In this document: one piece after another, positions 16,933 to 26,371 of the stretch
How positions within the stretch are numbered: the first letter of the stretch is position 1
Layout: every line of letters begins with the position of its first letter
Origin: DATKLX01 sp035542155
Lineage (GTDB): Bacteria > Chloroflexota > Anaerolineae > Anaerolineales > Anaerolineaceae
Reading direction: 5' to 3'
Assembly: GCA_035542155.1 (NCBI GenBank)
Contig: DATKLX010000162.1
Location: 1-46,822 of the forward strand
DNA length: 46,822 nucleotides
Notes under the pieces: model-generated
The model's database searches: none
Told to the model about the DNA's origin: nothing
The model's input: the letters and a program-made list of their open reading frames with translations, nothing else
Position numbers and translations under genes: made by a program

Positions 16933-19900
16933 CTAGTGTTGGTCCAGAATGTGGCGCTTCAGGTTCGGGACCGGCCCGGGATTGGCGCCAGCCTCATTCT
17001 CAACAGCTCCCAGCGCCAGGAGCGCCGCCCGCTGCGCCGCGGTGATGCCCGTCAGGCCGGTAATGTCCAGGCGCTCGTACCGGCGTTCGGCCCGCAGCGT
17101 ACGCAGCTCAACCCCGCCGTTCGTATCCCATAGGCGCACAGTCCCATCAAAACCGGCGCTGGCCACCAAGTGGCCGTCGGCAGCGATCGCCACCCCGGGA
17201 CCCGGGCCGGTATGCCCCCTCAGGATTGCCAGCGGACGACCGCTCGACGTCTCCCACAGCCGCACTGTCCCATCCGCGCTGCTGCTGGCCAGCAGTTGCC
17301 CATCCATTGAGAGCGCTACCCCCCAGATGGGTCCAACATGACCCTCCAGAGCTGCCAACTGCTTCCCGGTATCTGTCTCCCACAGCCGAATTTTTCCCTC
17401 CAGGCCGCCGCTGGCCAGCAAGCGGCCATCGCCGGAAAGCGCTACCCCCCGAACTCCGCCGGTGTGGGCCTGGAGAGTCACCAGCAGCCGCCTACTCGAT
17501 GTCTCCCACAACCGCAGTATTCCGTCCGCATCGCCGCTGGCCAGCAGGTGGCCGTCAGCGGAGAGCGCCACAACCCGGACTGCGCAACAGTGGCCCTCCA
17601 GGGTCGCCAACTGCCGCCTGGTGCTCGTCTCCCACAACCGCACGTATCCATCCAGGCCGCCGCTGGCCAGCAGGTGGCCGTCAGCGGAGAGCGCCACCCC
17701 CCAGACTTCGCCGGTGTGGCTCTTCAAGGTCGCCAATGGGCGGCCGCTAGGCGCCTCCCACAGTCGCACGGTATTGTCCATCCCGCTGCTGGCTATCAGG
17801 TGTCCATCACCGGAAAACGCCACGATCGCCTGGCCGGTAGTGTGGCCTTTCAATACTGCCAGCAGCCGCCCGCTGGCCACCTCCCACAGACGCACCATCC
17901 CGTCCCAGCCGCTGCTGGCCACGAACTCGCCGTCGCCAGAAAGTGCCACTCTCCAAAGCACATCGGTATGACCCCGGAGGGTCGCCAATGGGCGGCCGCC
18001 AGGCGCCTCCCACAGCCGCACCATCCCATCTATGCTGGTACTGGCCACCAGGTGCCCATCAGCGGAAAGCGCTAACCCCCTGATCCCGCCTACATGGCCC
18101 TGGAGAGTAGCCAGCGGGCGGCCGCCGGGCGCCTCCCATAGCCGCACCATCCCATCCGCGCCTCCGCTGGCCAGCAGCTTTCCGTCAGTGGAGAACGCTA
18201 CTTTTAAGACTCCGCCGGTGTGGCCTTCAAGGGTTGCCAACTGCTTCCCGGTCTCCGTCTCCCATAGCCGAATTTTTCCCTCCAGGCCGCCGCTGGCCAG
18301 CAGGCGGCCATCGCCGGAAAGCGCTACCCCCCATACTTCACTCTCATGGCCTGCCAAAGCTGCCAGCGGCCGCCCGGTGCTCGTCTCCCACAATTGCACT
18401 GTCCTATCCGCGCTGCCGCTGGCCAGCAGGCGGCCGTCGGTGGAGAGGGCCACCCCTGTGACGCCGCCCGCGTGGCCCCGAAGGACTGCGAGCAGTTGTC
18501 CGCTGGTCACCTCCCAGAGCCGAATTGTCTCATCATAGGAGCCACTGGCCAGCAGCCGGCCGTCGGTGGAGAGCGCAACACTTGTGACGGTGCCCGTGTG
18601 GCCCTCGAACCTGGCCAGCAGCCGGCCGGTGGCCGCGTCCCCGATCTGTACGGTCCCGTCCGCACCCCCACTGGCCATCAGGCGGCCGTCGGCGGCGAGC
18701 GCCAAGCCAAATACCTGGCCAGTGTGACCGGGTAATTTCTCAAGCAGGGTGCGCTCCGCGACCCTCCACAGCCAGATCTCTCCGGTGGTAGTTCCCACTG
18801 TCAGCAGCGTACCGTCGCCACTTAATGCAGCCGAGATGGGTGAGGTGAACGCCTCCGCCAGTACAACTTCCGCCAGGGATACGCCGGCCAGGCTGGCATC
18901 CTGCGCCTCCACCTCGGCCAGGTAAGCTTGCCGGATCGCCAGGCTCGACAGGTTCAGCCGGCGCAGATCCCCCCGCAGCAGGCGCAGCAAATTGATCACG
19001 TTCCCCGGCCCGTAGCCCTGCTCCTCCACCGGCCGTCCGCGCCAGCCCTCCAGCAACCCGAACAATTGCCCCTCTGCCCCTTCCTGCCCCCGGCCGGCCC
19101 TCAACCGGGCGAGGATGGGCATGCCGATCAGCAGCTCCTGGCTCTGGCGCACGTAGTCTTTCGCGGTAGCCTGGATGAGCGGCTGCTCGACCAACTGTAC
19201 TGGTTGGCCGGTTTCGATTTCTTTCGCCGCCACTTCCACCAGGCGTTCGGTGGCATACTCCAGCACAACGGATTGCAGGTTAAACAGTCCTCCACTGGCT
19301 GCTTCGGTCCGCTCCACCAGCGAGCGCCGGCGCAGCGACTCCACCGCCTCCAACACTGTATCGCGCCCAAGGCGCGCTCCCAGGGCGGCCAGCAAATCAG
19401 CCAGCCGTTGCGGCTCGCGCGCCACCGCCAACGCCCGCGCCACCTGCAGCTCAGGCACTGTGCTGCGCCCCACCTGCTCGGCTATGAGCTGGCGAATGCT
19501 GCCAAAGACGCTCGCAGAGCCTGCCTCCTGCAGGTAGAGACCAATCTCCCCGCCGAAAAGCTCGCGAATGCGCTCGCCAACCAGCTTGAGCGCCAGGCAG
19601 TTACCCTCGAAACGGCCGGTCAACTCGGCCCACTGCTCCGGGCTGCCTACCAGTTGCTTGGGGGTCAACATCTGCTGCGCAGCCTCAACCTTCAACCCCT
19701 CGAGAGGGAAGGTGCGCACTTTCGCGCTACTCATAATCGCCAGCTCCGGTGCGACCTCGCGGGTCGTCAGCACCAGGCAGCTCTGGTGCTGGGATTCGCC
19801 CAGTGTACTGAGCAGGCGGCCGTACCCCGCCAGGCCTGCCCGATAACTACCTTCCTCCTGGGCGGGTTCGAACAGGGTTTCGAAGTTATCCAGCACCAGC

Positions 19901-20619
19901 AGGCAGCGCCCGGCTCGCAGCAATTGCAACAAGACAGTGAACCGCTCCGAGGCGGTCTCTGGTGGGACAACCTGCTGATCGGAGAGGAAGCCGATGACGC
20001 CGGCCAGCCATTCTTCGGGAGGTGGGGCATCCCGCAGGCTGCGCCAGTACACCCGCTCGAAGCCCGGCTTCACTTCCTGAACCAGTTTGGCGGCGAGCAT
20101 GGTCTTACCGATGCCGCCCATACCCAGAAGACAAACCACCCGGCAGTTTTGTTCCCGCAGCCATTCGGTCAGGCGGGTAAGTTCAGCCTCGCGACCAAAG
20201 AAGCCGACAACCTCGGGAGCGTCCCCCCAGTCCACCTGCGGCCCGGCTATAGGTAGTTCCATACCCCGGTCCGGCGGTTTGTGTGCAACGGAACCAGGCG
20301 CCTCCGTGGGTTTCCTTAAAAGGTGCGCCAACCAGGTTTCATCCAGCGGCAAATGCTGGTTGGCGTTGTTCCACAGCTCATGGATTTCTTCGGCTTCCTG
20401 CCCGGGATGGAATAGATTGTACTCTAAACAAATTTCGATGAAGTGTAAGAGATGCTGGGTGGAAGGATAGTTCAGGCCGGATTCCCAACCGACGACGGCC
20501 TGGCGCGAGACACCCAGGAGGTTGGCCATCCTGGACTGGGTTAAATTGCCTTGGGAACGGAGGGTGAAGATTTGCAGGCCAAAACGATAGTTATGCTCGC
20601 GATAGGTTGAGTGGCGCAT
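16933..20619 (-). CDS. HTH-NB-ARC-WD40 STAND protein (14 blades)
   Basis: Signal-transduction STAND ATPase, 1228 residues. Residues 1-60 form an XRE-type helix-turn-helix (LTQSRMANLLGVSRQAVVGWESGLNYPS). The NB-ARC P-loop is LLGMGGIGKTMLAAKL (around residue 170), and LLVLDNFETL is Walker B. A winged-helix/helical linker follows. Then come exactly 14 WD40 units of 42 residues each (about residues 620-1205), enough for two seven-bladed propellers. The tail YERLDITGLTGITAAQRAALLALGAVE is common in WD40-STAND proteins. The start at 20619 has AGGAGG nine bases upstream. The ligand is unknown; regulatory or phage-sensing roles are known for relatives. Confidence 0.88.
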   Translation of the reverse strand: MRHSTYREHNYRFGLQIFTLRSQGNLTQSRMANLLGVSRQAVVGWESGLNYPSTQHLLHFIEICLEYNLFHPGQEAEEIHELWNNANQHLPLDETWLAHLLRKPTEAPGSVAHKPPDRGMELPIAGPQVDWGDAPEVVGFFGREAELTRLTEWLREQNCRVVCLLGMGGIGKTMLAAKLVQEVKPGFERVYWRSLRDAPPPEEWLAGVIGFLSDQQVVPPETASERFTVLLQLLRAGRCLLVLDNFETLFEPAQEEGSYRAGLAGYGRLLSTLGESQHQSCLVLTTREVAPELAIMSSAKVRTFPLEGLKVEAAQQMLTPKQLVGSPEQWAELTGRFEGNCLALKLVGERIRELFGGEIGLYLQEAGSASVFGSIRQLIAEQVGRSTVPELQVARALAVAREPQRLADLLAALGARLGRDTVLEAVESLRRRSLVERTEAASGGLFNLQSVVLEYATERLVEVAAKEIETGQPVQLVEQPLIQATAKDYVRQSQELLIGMPILARLRAGRGQEGAEGQLFGLLEGWRGRPVEEQGYGPGNVINLLRLLRGDLRRLNLSSLAIRQAYLAEVEAQDASLAGVSLAEVVLAEAFTSPISAALSGDGTLLTVGTTTGEIWLWRVAERTLLEKLPGHTGQVFGLALAADGRLMASGGADGTVQIGDAATGRLLARFEGHTGTVTSVALSTDGRLLASGSYDETIRLWEVTSGQLLAVLRGHAGGVTGVALSTDGRLLASGSADRTVQLWETSTGRPLAALAGHESEVWGVALSGDGRLLASGGLEGKIRLWETETGKQLATLEGHTGGVLKVAFSTDGKLLASGGADGMVRLWEAPGGRPLATLQGHVGGIRGLALSADGHLVASTSIDGMVRLWEAPGGRPLATLRGHTDVLWRVALSGDGEFVASSGWDGMVRLWEVASGRLLAVLKGHTTGQAIVAFSGDGHLIASSGMDNTVRLWEAPSGRPLATLKSHTGEVWGVALSADGHLLASGGLDGYVRLWETSTRRQLATLEGHCCAVRVVALSADGHLLASGDADGILRLWETSSRRLLVTLQAHTGGVRGVALSGDGRLLASGGLEGKIRLWETDTGKQLAALEGHVGPIWGVALSMDGQLLASSSADGTVRLWETSSGRPLAILRGHTGPGPGVAIAADGHLVASAGFDGTVRLWDTNGGVELRTLRAERRYERLDITGLTGITAAQRAALLALGAVENEAGANPGPVPNLKRHILDQH
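16960..18850 (-). repeat. Tandem 126-bp repeats encoding WD40 blades
   Basis: About 14 consecutive units of 126 bases encode the WD40 motifs. Several units are nearly identical at DNA level, for example the two encoding GGLEGKIRLWET and the two encoding DGMVRLWEAPGGRPLATL. This points to recent unit duplication or gene conversion. Boundaries are approximate. Confidence 0.8.
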
Positions 20620-20797
20620 AGAGACAGCCCTCCTATTTTCATAATAACATACGTGACACAACCGAACAATAGATTTGGCTCTTTGGGATCCGCCGTGGTA
20701 TGTCCCTCTTCACGCGTATTCCCAATGAACCATAGATTTTCTGGCTGGGCATCTCCGCCTTGACCAGGCCCTCGATCCTACCTGAGAATCTGATACA

Positions 20798-20832
20798 ATT
20801 GGCTGCGGCGGGCCCGGTCCGCCGCAGCCAAT
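20798..20832 (+). promoter_or_regulatory. 14-bp perfect hairpin covering the start codon of the serine hydrolase gene
   Basis: ATTGGCTGCGGCGG and CCGCCGCAGCCAAT flank a 7-base centre; the right arm includes the A and T of the ATG at 20831. No Shine-Dalgarno sequence is visible. It could mask the start in mRNA or be a DNA operator in this divergent intergenic region (20620-20830). A TACAAT box at 20794-20799 overlaps the left arm, so transcripts from it would lack part of the stem. Confidence 0.55.
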
Positions 20833-22315
20833 GAGAAACCGAAGTTCCTTATCCGTTTTACGCTGGGTCGCGCTGATCCTGATCTTCAGCGCGGTCCTCC
20901 TGACCGTCTTCCAACTGATCCGCTTCAGCCGAGTTCGGGGGAACTACCCCTCGGGCCAGGTCATCGCCGGAATCCCGGTCGGCGGCCTGGACCGCAGCCA
21001 GGCAGCCCAGAGGTTGATCCAGGCTTATTCGCAGCCGGTCGAAATCCACTATGCCAACGCCGTGATCCAGTTCAAGCCGTCGGTCGTGGGGTTTGAGCTG
21101 GGATTGGAAAGCATGCTCTCCGCCGCGGACCTGCAGCGTGCGAGCGAGCCTTTCTGGGCCGACTTTTGGAATTACCTGTGGAACCGCTCCTCCACCCCCG
21201 GGCAGATACCCCTGCTGGCCAGCATCTCCGAAGACCGCCTGCGGGCGTATTTGAGAAGCGAGATCGCCCCGCGCTACGACAGGCCGCCCTCCCCGGCCCT
21301 GCCCGTCCCGGGTACGGTCAATTTTCAGTCCGGTGAGCCCGGAACGACCCTGGACGTCGACCGCGCGGTGATCCTGATCGAAGACGCGCTGAAATCGCCG
21401 ACTGCCCGGGTGGTCAACCTTTCGGTGCAGAAAACCAGCGCCCCGCGCCTCTCCCTGGACAACCTGCAGATCCTGATCCAGCAGATCATGGCAGTGGCCA
21501 AATACGACGGCCTGGCGGAAATCTATCTGAAGGATCTACAGACCTCCGAAGAGCTTCATTTTGCTTATGATAATGGGAAGAACGTCGAGCCAGACATCGC
21601 CTTTACCGCCGCCAGCACGATGAAGCTCCCGGTGATGGTCTCGGTGTTTCGCCAGGTCAGCGACCCACCACCCCAAGAAGTGGTCCGGTTGGTCACCGAG
21701 ATGATCGATCTCTCGGACAACGATTCTACAGATCGGGTCGCCAGGAACGTGATCGATAAAGATAAGGCCCCGCTGAAAGTCAGCGAGGACCTGCAAACCC
21801 TGGGCCTGAAGAACACCTTTTGGGGGGGCTTTTTTGCCCCCGGGTCTCCCTTGTTAACCAATTTCAAAACCCCGGCCAACCAGCGTACAGATATCTCCGC
21901 CAACCCGGATATTTACAGCCAGACTACCCCTCTCGAGATGGGCTTGTTGTTGGATGACATCTACCAGTGCGCTCAAACCGGCGGTGGGACTTTGCCCGCG
22001 GCTTTTCCCGGCCAGATCAGCCAGGCGAAATGCCAGGAGATGATCACCGTGATGACGGGGAACCATATTGGTGTGCTGCTTCAGGCAGGTCTACCGGATG
22101 GGACTCTCTTCGCCCACAAACATGGCTGGGTGACCGAATTCGAGGACGGCCTGATCCACAACATCGCCGACGTCGGTATCGTATATTCTCCGGGAGGGAA
22201 TTACATCATCGCGATCTACCTGAACCATCCCACCCAACTGGTCTTCGACCCGGTGAACCAGATGGTCGCCCAAATCTCCACCGCGATCTATAACTTTTAC
22301 AACTCCAACCGCTAA
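20831..22315 (+). CDS. Membrane-anchored class A beta-lactamase-like serine hydrolase
   Basis: 494 residues. An N-terminal signal anchor (WVALILIFSAVLLTVFQLI) is followed by a VanW/YkuD-associated peptidoglycan-binding-type region (IAGIPVGGLDRSQAAQRLI..., about 40-200). A penicillin-recognising domain follows (about 215-494). Active-site motifs are STMK (SxxK) in FTAASTMKLPV, SDN in DLSDNDSTD, and KHG in place of KTG. Without a clear omega-loop Glu I would not call it a resistance enzyme; a cell-wall D,D-peptidase or unknown hydrolase is as likely. It acts outside the membrane. The start is fixed by the signal anchor although its ATG lies inside a stable hairpin. Confidence 0.8.
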   Translation: MRNRSSLSVLRWVALILIFSAVLLTVFQLIRFSRVRGNYPSGQVIAGIPVGGLDRSQAAQRLIQAYSQPVEIHYANAVIQFKPSVVGFELGLESMLSAADLQRASEPFWADFWNYLWNRSSTPGQIPLLASISEDRLRAYLRSEIAPRYDRPPSPALPVPGTVNFQSGEPGTTLDVDRAVILIEDALKSPTARVVNLSVQKTSAPRLSLDNLQILIQQIMAVAKYDGLAEIYLKDLQTSEELHFAYDNGKNVEPDIAFTAASTMKLPVMVSVFRQVSDPPPQEVVRLVTEMIDLSDNDSTDRVARNVIDKDKAPLKVSEDLQTLGLKNTFWGGFFAPGSPLLTNFKTPANQRTDISANPDIYSQTTPLEMGLLLDDIYQCAQTGGGTLPAAFPGQISQAKCQEMITVMTGNHIGVLLQAGLPDGTLFAHKHGWVTEFEDGLIHNIADVGIVYSPGGNYIIAIYLNHPTQLVFDPVNQMVAQISTAIYNFYNSNR

Positions 22316-23017
22316 CTAACCAGATTTCGGGGTGGGGGTTGCTTTGAGGCGGCGAATCTCGACCGGCTGGATAGCGCCCCAGGCCACCCCCTTCGGCATG
22401 GCAGGCAGGAGCATATCTAACCAGATACTCCCATCTTTCTTGATCACAATCGCCTCGCCCCGGTCAACGCACTCCCATTCGTCGCCCATAATGACGAATA
22501 TCGTTCCAAGCGGGTAGCGGGTCGGGCAGGCGACTCCCTTTCCCACCCACTTCTGCCAGACATCCCCGTTGGCAATGTGCTCGCACTCGTAATCGCAGTT
22601 GATGTTGCCCAACGGCGGCCAATAAAAAGAGAGATGGGACAAAACAATCTCAGGGGTGGGGGAGGGCTGTGAAAGCGGAACAGGAGTGGGTTCAGTCGCC
22701 GGAGAGACGGCGGCTCCTTTGCCGGAGATTTCCGGCGCCACGACCAGCAGCGCCGGAAGAGGGGTTGATGTAGAGGTGGGCAGCAGAGGTGCGGCGTCCG
22801 TGGAGAGCATTTTGGCCGCCGCGCTATGATTGGCCGGTAAGAGGTAATCCATCATCGGGCTTTGGCGTATCGCCAGGCCCAGCAGGAACATCACTGGGGC
22901 TAACCAAAACAGACGCGGCAGACCATATCCGGCCGCTTGCATTGGATACCGCTGCGTTTCGGGTTTTTTCTGTTTCACAGCATCCCGCATGAGGGCACTC
23001 GTACTTTTCTGAAGCAC
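22316..23017 (-). CDS. Anchored protein with 3D/double-psi-barrel-like domain
   Basis: 233 residues. There is one N-terminal transmembrane segment (LFWLAPVMFLLGLAI), a Pro/Thr/Ser-rich extracytoplasmic linker (about 65-135) and a compact C-terminal domain. The domain reads CDYECEHIANGD...GVACPTRYPLGTIFVIMGDEWECVDRG...WLDMLLP, resembling the 3D/double-psi beta-barrel domains of cell-wall enzymes and phage proteins; the conserved Asp residues are D in CVDRG and WLDML. The start is a GTG at 23017 with a weak ribosome site; an ATG at 22990 is the alternative. It converges with the serine hydrolase gene with no gap between the two stop codons. Confidence 0.6.
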   Translation of the reverse strand: MLQKSTSALMRDAVKQKKPETQRYPMQAAGYGLPRLFWLAPVMFLLGLAIRQSPMMDYLLPANHSAAAKMLSTDAAPLLPTSTSTPLPALLVVAPEISGKGAAVSPATEPTPVPLSQPSPTPEIVLSHLSFYWPPLGNINCDYECEHIANGDVWQKWVGKGVACPTRYPLGTIFVIMGDEWECVDRGEAIVIKKDGSIWLDMLLPAMPKGVAWGAIQPVEIRRLKATPTPKSG

Positions 23018-23065
23018 GCTTCCGGAGGTTCCTCAGTCCGGGTCCGGATTGGCTTTCGCCGGGCA

Positions 23066-24337
23066 TCACGCGTCCTGGCGTAGAGCCTTTAGCTGGTTGG
23101 GGTCGGCGTTGGCCACGACGGCCAACTGGTTCTTGATGATCTCAGCCAGATCCAGGATGGCTTTTGAAATCGGCTCGTCTTTCTTCTCCAGGACGAATGG
23201 CCGGCCTTGATTCTCGGCGCGAAGTGCTGTTTTTATATCGAGGGGAATGACCATGGTCACTTCCTGCTTCAGGTTTTCCCCAATTTTTTCCGGGGAGATC
23301 GCCACCTGGCGGTCGTAGCGGTTCATGGTGAAGACGATCCGCTGCCGGTTGATGTGCAGGCCATCCAGAATGGATAAGAACAGGCGAGTGTTCTTCACTG
23401 CGGGAATTTCCTGGGTGGTGACCAGGAGCAGGATGTCCGCAGCATCCAGGGTGGAAAGGGTGATCTCCCCCAGCGCCGTGGGAGTATCCACGACCACGTA
23501 GGAGTACATCCTGCGCAGGTACTGGATGACTTTGAAAAATTCCTCCCCGCTCACTTTTTCGGCCATCTCCGGCCGGTTGGGGGCGACCATGATATCCAGT
23601 CCGGTCTGTGCGTGGGTGACCAGCACCGTCTCCATGGTATCCGGGTCCAGGTCGTTGATCCGGGAGGTCAGATCGAGGATGCTATGGTAGCCGACCTCAT
23701 TCAAATAAATCGCTACATCGCCGAATTGCAAATTCCCATCGACCAGGACAGTTTTACTTGTGGGCGACTGCAGGGCGATCGCCAGGTTGGTCGCCAGAGT
23801 GGTCGCGCCAACGCCACCCTTCGCGCCATAGACCTGGATCACTTTCCCGCGGGCCATCGCCTGGGGCTTGGTCGGTTCACTCTCTTTGCTTATGTGGGGG
23901 AGAATACGCAGCGAGCTGGCCCGTCTTTCCTGAGCCAGGCCACCGGCGCGGTACACCGCGGAGCGAAGCTCATCCGGCAACGGCGGCTTGACGATGAAAT
24001 CGCGCGCGCCGGCTAGCATTGCGCGGCGCATATAGTTCGGATCGACCTGGACGGCCAGGATCAGGATCTGTGCGAAAGGAACCCGCCGGCAAATGGCCTC
24101 GGTGATCGCAATCTCGTCCATGTCCGGCGTGTTGACGTCCAGCACGACTACATCGGGTTCGCTGTCCTGGGCCAGGTCGATAGCTTCGCGGCCGGTCTTG
24201 GCTGCGCCCAGAATCGTGATATCTTTTTCTTTTTCCAGCAGGGTACGGGTTTTCTCGCGGGTTTCCGGATTGTTGTCGACGATTAATACGCGAATTTTTT
24301 CGATTTGTTCGCCATCTTCGAAAGGCAGTCTATCCAT
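23066..24337 (-). CDS. CpaE/TadZ-like protein: receiver domain plus ParA/MinD-like ATPase
   Basis: 423 residues. Residues 15-130 are a response-regulator receiver (VLIVDNNPETREKTRTLL, VVVLDVNTPD with the acceptor-type Asp, FIVKPPLPDEL). Residues 155-400 are a MinD/ParA ATPase with the deviant Walker A YGAKGGVGATTLATNLA and the VVDTPTALGE region. This domain order is that of CpaE/TadZ, which positions type IV-like Tad pili at the cell pole. No other Tad genes are visible here, so it may act with pili encoded elsewhere or in another polarity process. GGAGG precedes the ATG. It lies 111 bases after the kinase gene, probably in the same operon. Confidence 0.85.
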   Translation of the reverse strand: MDRLPFEDGEQIEKIRVLIVDNNPETREKTRTLLEKEKDITILGAAKTGREAIDLAQDSEPDVVVLDVNTPDMDEIAITEAICRRVPFAQILILAVQVDPNYMRRAMLAGARDFIVKPPLPDELRSAVYRAGGLAQERRASSLRILPHISKESEPTKPQAMARGKVIQVYGAKGGVGATTLATNLAIALQSPTSKTVLVDGNLQFGDVAIYLNEVGYHSILDLTSRINDLDPDTMETVLVTHAQTGLDIMVAPNRPEMAEKVSGEEFFKVIQYLRRMYSYVVVDTPTALGEITLSTLDAADILLLVTTQEIPAVKNTRLFLSILDGLHINRQRIVFTMNRYDRQVAISPEKIGENLKQEVTMVIPLDIKTALRAENQGRPFVLEKKDEPISKAILDLAEIIKNQLAVVANADPNQLKALRQDA

Positions 24338-24448
24338 ACCGTCCTCCGTTGAAATTCTCGATGTCGGTCATCGAATGAGACCTTGTGGGGCCCAGGAACG
24401 CTGCAACCCCCAGAGGACCGTGAGCATTCCACAATAAAAAAAATGAGA

Positions 24449-26332
24449 CTATAAAGGAAGAGCATAAATGCGATTGTCCGTCGATCCGAAGTATAGCATA
24501 CGGCGGCTCACCACGGCAGACCCTGTGATTGGTTTTCCGGTATCGAATTTCCATCGCAGATGACCGGTGCGGCTCTCCAGGCAGTACATATTACCATCCA
24601 CCGAGCCACAAAAGATCATCCCCATATCCGCCACTGGCGAGCCAGTCACCTGGTGATCGGTATGGTAGGACCAGATCTCGCGCCCGTTGCTCCTGTCCAT
24701 GCAGTAGATATAGCCATCGATCGCGCCGGTAAACACTAGGTTCTCATCCACACAGGGTGAGGAAATAGACCCTTTCCCCATCCGCCGGCGCCAGATCTCC
24801 CAACCCATGCGGGCATCGAAGGCATAGAAGGTCCCATCCATTGACCCAAAGTAGGTCAGCCCATCCCTGATGACCGGAGAAGAGGTAATCGCCCGTTTGG
24901 CGCGGTAATGCCATTTCGGCGTTCCAAACAGGTCCAGGCAATAAAAATCGCCATCCTCGGAGCCAAAATAGATCAGGTTATTATATAAAAATGGGGTGGA
25001 ACGGACCGGAGCGCCTGCCTCGAAGCGCCACAATCTGCGCCCGGATTTGAGGTTGATGCAATGCAGGCCACCGTCGTCTGAGCCAACGAACAAATACTCC
25101 CCTGCCAGGCGCGGCGAAGAGCGCACAGGACCATCGGTCCGGTAGGTCCAGATCAACCGCCCGGCGACCGGGGAGATCACGTGCAAGTAGCAATCTTCCG
25201 ATCCAAAATAAATAAAGCCCTCCGTCAGGAGCGGCTTGCCGACAATGGCGCCGTGGGTTGGATATTTCCACAGAAAACGGCCCGTTTCCGCATCCAGGGC
25301 GTAAAGGTTTTGATCGTAGGAGCCGACGTACAGGGCATTTTCGTCGAGGCTGGGCGTCCCGCGGATCTCGTCCTCGCATTCGAAAATCCAGACGGGTTTC
25401 TGGCCGGGGTGCGCCGATACAGGAACGCTACCGGTCAGCGAGACGGTCGGGGTGACACCCGTGCGGCGTCCCAATGCCAGCAGATCTTGTTTCATCTCCT
25501 CCGCGTTCTGGTAGCGGTCTTCCGGGAGATAACCAAGGGCTTTGGTCACTACCGCCACCATTTCCTCCGAGACTGATGGGTTATATTTGTAGATCGGCCG
25601 CTCGGCGAAGGTAAAGGGTGGTTCGAGCTGAGGATTATGGCGGGTCAACAGGTGGTGCAGGGTAGCGCCCATCGCGTAGATATCTGCCAGGGGAGAAGCC
25701 TCGCCGCGGTATTGCTCCGGGGGCGAATATCCCTCGGTGCCCATCATCGTTCCCCGCGCCGCCACATCGAACGTCTTGGCGATGCCAAAATCGACCAGGA
25801 CGACGTGGTTGTACTGGTTGATCATGATATTAGAAGGCTTGATATCCCGGAAGATGATCGGCTCGGGTTTGTGGGTATGGAGAAACTGTAAAACGTCGCA
25901 CAACTGGATCGCCCAGGCGACAATTTGAGCTTCGGGAATGAAATCCGTCGATTTGCGCAGGATCGCTTCCAGGTCTTCTCCGAAGACGAACTCGAGCACC
26001 AGGTAAGATCGCTGAGACTGGGTAAAAAAGTCGTAGATGCGGGGAATGGAGGGATGGCTTAAGGTGGCGAGGATATTCGCTTCGCGCTCAAAATTGCGCA
26101 CCAGCAGGTCGCGCATCGAGGGGTCGTGGGAGGGATTGATCATCTCCTTCACGGCGACCCACTTTTGTACGTTGGGGAAATGCAGGTCGCGGGCGCGATA
26201 AACCGCACCCATGCCGCCAACCCCGATGATTTCATCAATGGTATAACGGTCCGCCAGGGTGGTTCCGGGTGGTAAGCGCCGGTCAAAATCTGGACCTTCT
26301 TCAGTTGGTTTTGTTGTGTCCTCGGGTTCCAG
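24449..26332 (-). CDS. Ser/Thr protein kinase fused to PQQ-type beta-propeller (CTG start)
   Basis: 627 residues. Kinase domain (about 30-290): glycine loop IIGVGGMGAVYRA, VAVKEM with the ATP-binding Lys, the catalytic loop FRDIKPSN (HRD reads FRD), DFG and a GTEGYSPPEQ activation segment. Residues 340-627 are about eight PQQ/outer-membrane-type propeller blades (GSYDQNLYALDAETG, GSEDCYLHVIS and similar). There is no transmembrane helix, so it is cytosolic. The first ATG (26212) falls inside the glycine loop. Between it and the stop at 26347 there is no ATG, GTG or TTG. CTG at 26332, preceded by AGAGGT, restores the whole N-lobe and lies about 32 bases after a consensus promoter. Confidence 0.82.
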   Translation of the reverse strand: MEPEDTTKPTEEGPDFDRRLPPGTTLADRYTIDEIIGVGGMGAVYRARDLHFPNVQKWVAVKEMINPSHDPSMRDLLVRNFEREANILATLSHPSIPRIYDFFTQSQRSYLVLEFVFGEDLEAILRKSTDFIPEAQIVAWAIQLCDVLQFLHTHKPEPIIFRDIKPSNIMINQYNHVVLVDFGIAKTFDVAARGTMMGTEGYSPPEQYRGEASPLADIYAMGATLHHLLTRHNPQLEPPFTFAERPIYKYNPSVSEEMVAVVTKALGYLPEDRYQNAEEMKQDLLALGRRTGVTPTVSLTGSVPVSAHPGQKPVWIFECEDEIRGTPSLDENALYVGSYDQNLYALDAETGRFLWKYPTHGAIVGKPLLTEGFIYFGSEDCYLHVISPVAGRLIWTYRTDGPVRSSPRLAGEYLFVGSDDGGLHCINLKSGRRLWRFEAGAPVRSTPFLYNNLIYFGSEDGDFYCLDLFGTPKWHYRAKRAITSSPVIRDGLTYFGSMDGTFYAFDARMGWEIWRRRMGKGSISSPCVDENLVFTGAIDGYIYCMDRSNGREIWSYHTDHQVTGSPVADMGMIFCGSVDGNMYCLESRTGHLRWKFDTGKPITGSAVVSRRMLYFGSTDNRIYALPL

Positions 26333-26371
26333 GTCTACCTCTATCTAGCAGCGGGATCGTTGGTTGCAATA

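Noticed and set aside
16960..18850. Regular DNA repeats that could be mistaken for a CRISPR or minisatellite array
   Set aside because: The units keep the reading frame and encode WD40 blades; there are no short identical repeats with unique spacers.
20831..22315. Antibiotic-resistance beta-lactamase
   Set aside because: The SxxK and SDN motifs are present but KTG is KHG, the protein is membrane anchored and has a cell-wall-binding-type N-terminus; resistance cannot be claimed.
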